From Taeniopygia guttata (lineage: Eukaryota; Chordata; Aves; Passeriformes; Estrildidae): 64,000 nt of DNA. Positions 60,271 to 64,000 of the stretch are shown one piece after another. Where the stretch lies: contig NC_133024.1 of the NCBI RefSeq assembly GCF_048771995.1, positions 54,533,001-54,597,000 of the forward strand, read 5' to 3'. The translations under genes and the position numbers were made by a program. How positions within the stretch are numbered: the stretch's first letter is position 1; the number at the start of each line of letters is the position of its first letter. The notes beneath the pieces are model-generated. The model saw nothing but the letters and a program-made list of their open reading frames with translations. It searched no databases and was not told the origin of the DNA.

Positions 60271-62362
60271 GTAAGTAAATTACTAAAAGCTTATGTTATT
60301 TCCTGTTGGTCAGAAAAAATGATGCGTGCATTCCTTTGACTAACTTCTGTTTCTCATAGTGCCCTTTAAAAATGTTTGTGTCTGTCTTACTATTTTACAA
60401 GTTACGGTGTCAGATAGTCACTTGAACTTGAAATGTGTTTTCTATACAGAAACCAGCATTTCTTTTTGGTAAAGGTATGACTAAGAGTAGAGATGGAAAG
60501 ATTCTGCAAAAACTTCTTGCAAAAGTTTGGTGTGCACCTTTTTCTTTTCTATCATTGTTTAAAAAGAATTTCTTAACTGATGAGTCTTTTTCATGTGTGA
60601 CTTAAAATAGATTTCAAGTTTGATGCTACGTAATAGCTGATAATGAAATTGTTGTGCACAAAATCAGTTATTGTCCATTTTTTACCTGTAGTGATAATGA
60701 TTGGTTGTTCTAAAGCAGTGCAAGGAGTTGTATATAAGGGCCAAATTAAGGATTAAATTGGCATAAGAAATGTGCTTAGTTTTTGCAGAATGAGAACTGA
60801 CTCCTGCACTAAATGCTGCAGAGCTAATCCTGTCCTCAGTTATTCTGATTGTTTTAGAATTCATATGTTTGAATCTTCAACTCTCACTGCTGTATGTAAC
60901 CATAGATATCAGTAAAATTTGACTGGATGTAATTATAACTAAATACTGAGAGATTAAAACATTAAATATAGTAATTTAAGTGAGATATTTATCTTACCGT
61001 CTACTTCACAGTATGTATCTTATTTGTGTTATGCTTGAGCACTTTTAGCAAGTTTGGTATGCCTAGTGCAGGACCTAACTGCCTGGAGATTATTTAAGAT
61101 GTGTTTATCAAAGCTACTAGTCTTGTCTATAGCTTAACAGGTCCTTAATACCAGAATATTAGGTCTAGCTTGTTTTTCTTTTTTAGAGATATTGCATGGG
61201 AAATCAAGAAACTTCAGACTAGTATATCTTAAAACATTCTTGAAATTTATCTACCCAAAATAGTATGTGAGAGTTTATATATCATTGGCACCCCTAGCCT
61301 CTATATGTATTTTAAGACCTCAGGTTTTTGATATAAAAAAAATAATGTGATAATAGAACATGACTGGCTGTGCAGAGTTGCTGCATTCATATCTGTTGTT
61401 GAAATCATAGCATGCTGATAGTGGTGATGTTAAGGCTTTCTTTGTCAAGAGAAAGGTTTCCATGTCATTGCTTCTTGGCCACAGAGTACATCTCATTGGT
61501 CCTTCTTTCTGAGTGCCATTCATTATTTACCTTTTTTCTTTGGATGTCGTCACATTTGTGATTTGGTAATGGAGGTTCTTGCACTATGCCCAAAGGAGCT
61601 GTATAAAGTGATTTGTTGAAGAGGACAGGTCTGTTTCCTCCCCCAGGGCAGTGATTTGTTACCACACACTATTGTCTTGTGTGTTTTCCTAAGGCCCCCA
61701 AAAGCCTTTTCTCCTTTCTGTTACCTTCCTCTGCTGCTAGCTGACATATTCCTCTTTCTGTGATGGGACATGATTGAAGACCAATCCATGCAGGGAAGCT
61801 TGTCCTTCCTGAACTCTCTTTTTGCTGTTATGTCTTTACTGGAAGTGACATTCACCTGTTGTGTACTAGGAGAGGCTGTTTTAGTGAGGCACAGATTCAA
61901 TACTTTGATCCACTTGTGCTGCAGATGATTATGGATTAGTGCTGGAGCTACTGGGATGGGAAATTCCTTCCCTTGCCATTGAAAATTCTTTGTTCTGGGC
62001 ATGCTCTTTCATTGCTCAAGTTAGCTGGACTGAGTGCCTTCTGAGTCTACAGAGAATAGAGTACTGCATCCCAAGAGTACTTGGCTAACTTTTTGTGTAC
62101 CTTGACTTCGTGAAAGTGTCATACTTTTTTGGAACAGTTGAAATGCCACGTAGCTCCTTACTATTGTGTGCAACTAATCTTATCTTGGGCTTCTCCTTCT
62201 ATACGTGATACTGCAGTAACTTTTTTTGATAGTTTGTACTTCTTTTCATACTTCTTGAACTTTAAGGAGATGGGTACTAAGATAGTTTGCCTTGGGAAAG
62301 ATATCGTCATTCATAAATGTTATGGAGAGTAGTGAGCATGTTTCATTTGAAGTAATTATCAT

Positions 62363-62390
62363 TTTAAGAACTATTAAAATAGTTCTTAAA
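62363..62390. repeat. Perfect 13-bp inverted repeat
   Basis: TTTAAGAACTATT (62363-62375) is the exact reverse complement of 62378-62390, with two bases between. The near-palindrome could form a cruciform or hairpin. No function is assigned. Confidence 0.85.
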
Positions 62391-62853
62391 GAAGAACAGA
62401 GACGCATAGGTTTTGCTATTTTATATGTTGAAAACACGTAAACTGGGATTTTAAAGTTAATTTTCTTCTCAATATTTTGTTTTTGTTGTTCACATTGTGC
62501 TCTTGTGATATTTTAACTAGATTAATTAATGCTGACTTCATGCTGCATCTGCTCAGTTGTTCTTCAGTTTAGCAATTAAATTTCTAGAGGCGCTGATGCC
62601 TCAAGATATTTCCTCTTTCTCAGTAAACTTGAACATTTTGAACTTAAGCAGCTTTTCTGATGCTGAAATACAGCTAATATAATCTGTTTCACAATTGATA
62701 CCAAGTGCAGTTCTCATTTTATTTAAGCACTGGCAGATGTATCATATTCTTATTATGTTGCAGACCTTCGGCATAACTGAATAAGTGGTACTTAGCATCG
62801 TGGTAGGTTGTTGTACAGACATTCACAGTTTACTGGTTCTTTTGCGCAGGGTA

Positions 62854-62891
62854 ATTTGAAACTCAGTCCAGTGGGGGACTGAGTTTCAAAT
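62854..62891. repeat. Perfect 16-bp hairpin with 6-nt loop
   Basis: ATTTGAAACTCAGTCC (62854-62869) is exactly complementary to 62876-62891 around the loop AGTGGG. Unlike most chance palindromes in this DNA it is not AT-only. It could be a recent snap-back duplication or a transcribed hairpin within intron 4. Confidence 0.88.
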
Positions 62892-63778
62892 GGGATGACT
62901 GGTTACTCTCTGAATGTTGATGTGAGTCTCCACTGCATGTGGCACCGTTTTCAGACGGGTCACATGAGGCTTTCTGAAATGTCATTCTAGTGAATTCTTC
63001 TAGTATGACTGGGTTCCTGTCCCATGTGACCTTTGCACTGCACACACTTGCTATTGATTATGTTAAATTCCCTCCAAAATATCTTCTAACCATCTTAACT
63101 GTATGTCCTGTCCATATGACTGTCCTATATGACTGCATCAAAAAAAAGGAATTTTACTGACAACTTATAAGTATTTTGGTTCCATCAGTTTTGTCAATTT
63201 TACAGCAGGAACTGCTGGGAGAAGTCACTGGAAATGACTGATTCTCTACACAGGATATTAATCCTTATGCTTAGGCATACAAGTTGTGCTTATCAAGTAG
63301 TGTATGCGCATCAGGAGCTGCCAGCAGAATTTCTGAGACTTCTTGAAATTTCCAACTCTCTTGTAGCATTTAGTTAAATACTTTGTCATGAAGGCTGCTG
63401 GGAGTTTGGTCATTTTGTCTCTAGTCAGTCTGTTATCTTATCTATGCAGAGTCCAGCTGGAATGATCCATGAAAGAAAACTGAAAATACTGAGTTTCATT
63501 TTGTTTGTGGGAACATCTATTGTTCCTGATTTTTTAAAGTATTCTTTGGGTTTCCTAGACCTGTCTTCCAGATTGTCACCTCAATCCTCATCCTTTGCAC
63601 TACATCTCATCTACTTTTCTTTGATGGAGCATAGTTATTGGAAATTACCCTCATACTTTAGCAACTAGGGATACCCATAAATTCAGAAGCATGTTTGGAA
63701 TGACATTGCATGTATTACACATGATGTTTCAAAATATAGCATGAGATGATATATTTTTGGGATGGTTCCTGGCAGGTG

Positions 63779-63849
63779 GTTTTTTGTTGTTGTTGTTGTT
63801 ATTGGTTTTTTTTTTTTTTTGGTTTGGTTTGGTTTTTGGTTTTTTTTGG
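63779..63849. repeat. GTT / GGTTT simple repeat
   Basis: About 70 bases of (GTT)n, a T-run and (GGTTT)n. The minus-strand frame over it (63729-63974) is poly-Asn/Lys artefact. Confidence 0.9.
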
Positions 63850-63926
63850 GTGTCAGGACCATCTGTTATCAAGTCTGAGGAAATATAGTTGGAGTGGAGA
63901 CTGTTATATCCACAGTGTTCTGTTGT

Positions 63927-64000
63927 CACAGAGTCATGGTATAGAATTAGATGAGACCCTGGAGATAGTTGCATCCAACTTCTTACCTATTCCAATTTTA
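63927..64000 (-). mobile_element. CR1 LINE 3' tail, cut by the window edge
   Basis: 'cacagagtcatggtatagaattagatgagaccctggagatagttgcatccaac' matches the start of a reversed CR1 3' end in order and spacing, with substitutions. The body would continue to the right. Confidence 0.6.

Larger units (their letters stand above)
61465..63060 (-). other. Cluster of broken, protein-like minus-strand frames, unidentified
   Basis: Successive minus-strand frames, broken by stops and frame changes, look moderately protein-like. One at 62863-63045 ends KLSPPLD. One near 62160-62280 has KKYEKKYKLSKKV. One at 61721-62002 has PALIHNHLQHKWIKVL and SRGR. One at 61465-61665 ends EMYSVAKKQ. I recognise no protein. 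The minus strand is A-rich here, which alone favours lysine-rich chance frames. A decayed processed pseudogene is possible but not shown; no poly-A tail or target duplication was seen. Confidence 0.2.
60271..64000 (+). other. DIAPH3: DIAPH3 intron 4 (partial)
   Basis: It opens with GTAAGT and runs past the window edge. I looked for the next exon (a diaphanous segment with SSQEY-like residues) and did not find it. It contains two inverted repeats, a GTT/GGTTT simple repeat, a CR1 tail at the edge and lysine-rich chance-like frames on the minus strand. Confidence 0.75.

Noticed and set aside
60271..64000. Search for DIAPH3 exon 5
   Set aside because: No segment encoding the next conserved diaphanous block with AG and GT borders was found, so it is assumed to lie beyond the window.

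Overview
The window is vertebrate nuclear DNA, almost certainly from a bird. It has long AT-rich non-coding stretches, GT-AG spliced exons and one CpG island. CR1-type LINE fragments occur throughout, several ending in the CR1 3' signature (repeats of ATTCTATGAT type). Long terminal repeats (LTRs) of avian endogenous-retrovirus style are also present. The LTR families resemble ones I associate with neoavian, perhaps passerine, genomes, but I cannot name the species. Nothing prokaryotic is present (no operons, CRISPR, tRNA or rRNA genes).

One protein-coding gene is supported: the 5' end of DIAPH3 (diaphanous-related formin 3) on the + strand. A CpG-island promoter lies at about 37.48-38.33 kb. 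Exon 1 (38009-38158), a 33-nt exon 2 (49353-49385), exon 3 (56470-56643) and exon 4 (60166-60270) join without a frame break into 154 codons. These cover the basic N terminus and the start of the GTPase-binding/FH3 region. All visible introns are GT-AG and phase 0. The gene runs off the right edge, and no fifth exon was recognised before 64000.

Positions 1-37.4 kb are upstream intergenic DNA. They hold CR1 fragments on both strands, an LTR-like block at 9.3-10.1 kb, and a long decayed LTR at 32.2-34.35 kb into which a 545-bp solo LTR has inserted (4-bp target duplication). There is also one unassigned 57-nt exon-like segment on the minus strand at 26652-26708. In mammals TDRD3 lies divergently upstream of DIAPH3; I recognised no TDRD3 exon here.

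The DIAPH3 introns carry more CR1 pieces and two well-bounded solo LTRs: 47989-48609 (6-bp target duplication) and 51734-52250 (5-7 bp). A weaker LTR candidate lies at 44216-44650 and a probable endogenous-retrovirus gag-type fragment near 52.6-53.0 kb. Long near-perfect hairpins occur at 7746-7793 and 62854-62891. I found no clearly novel biological system. The best leads are the unassigned exon, the sense-oriented solo LTR just upstream of the micro-exon, the nested LTR and the two hairpins.
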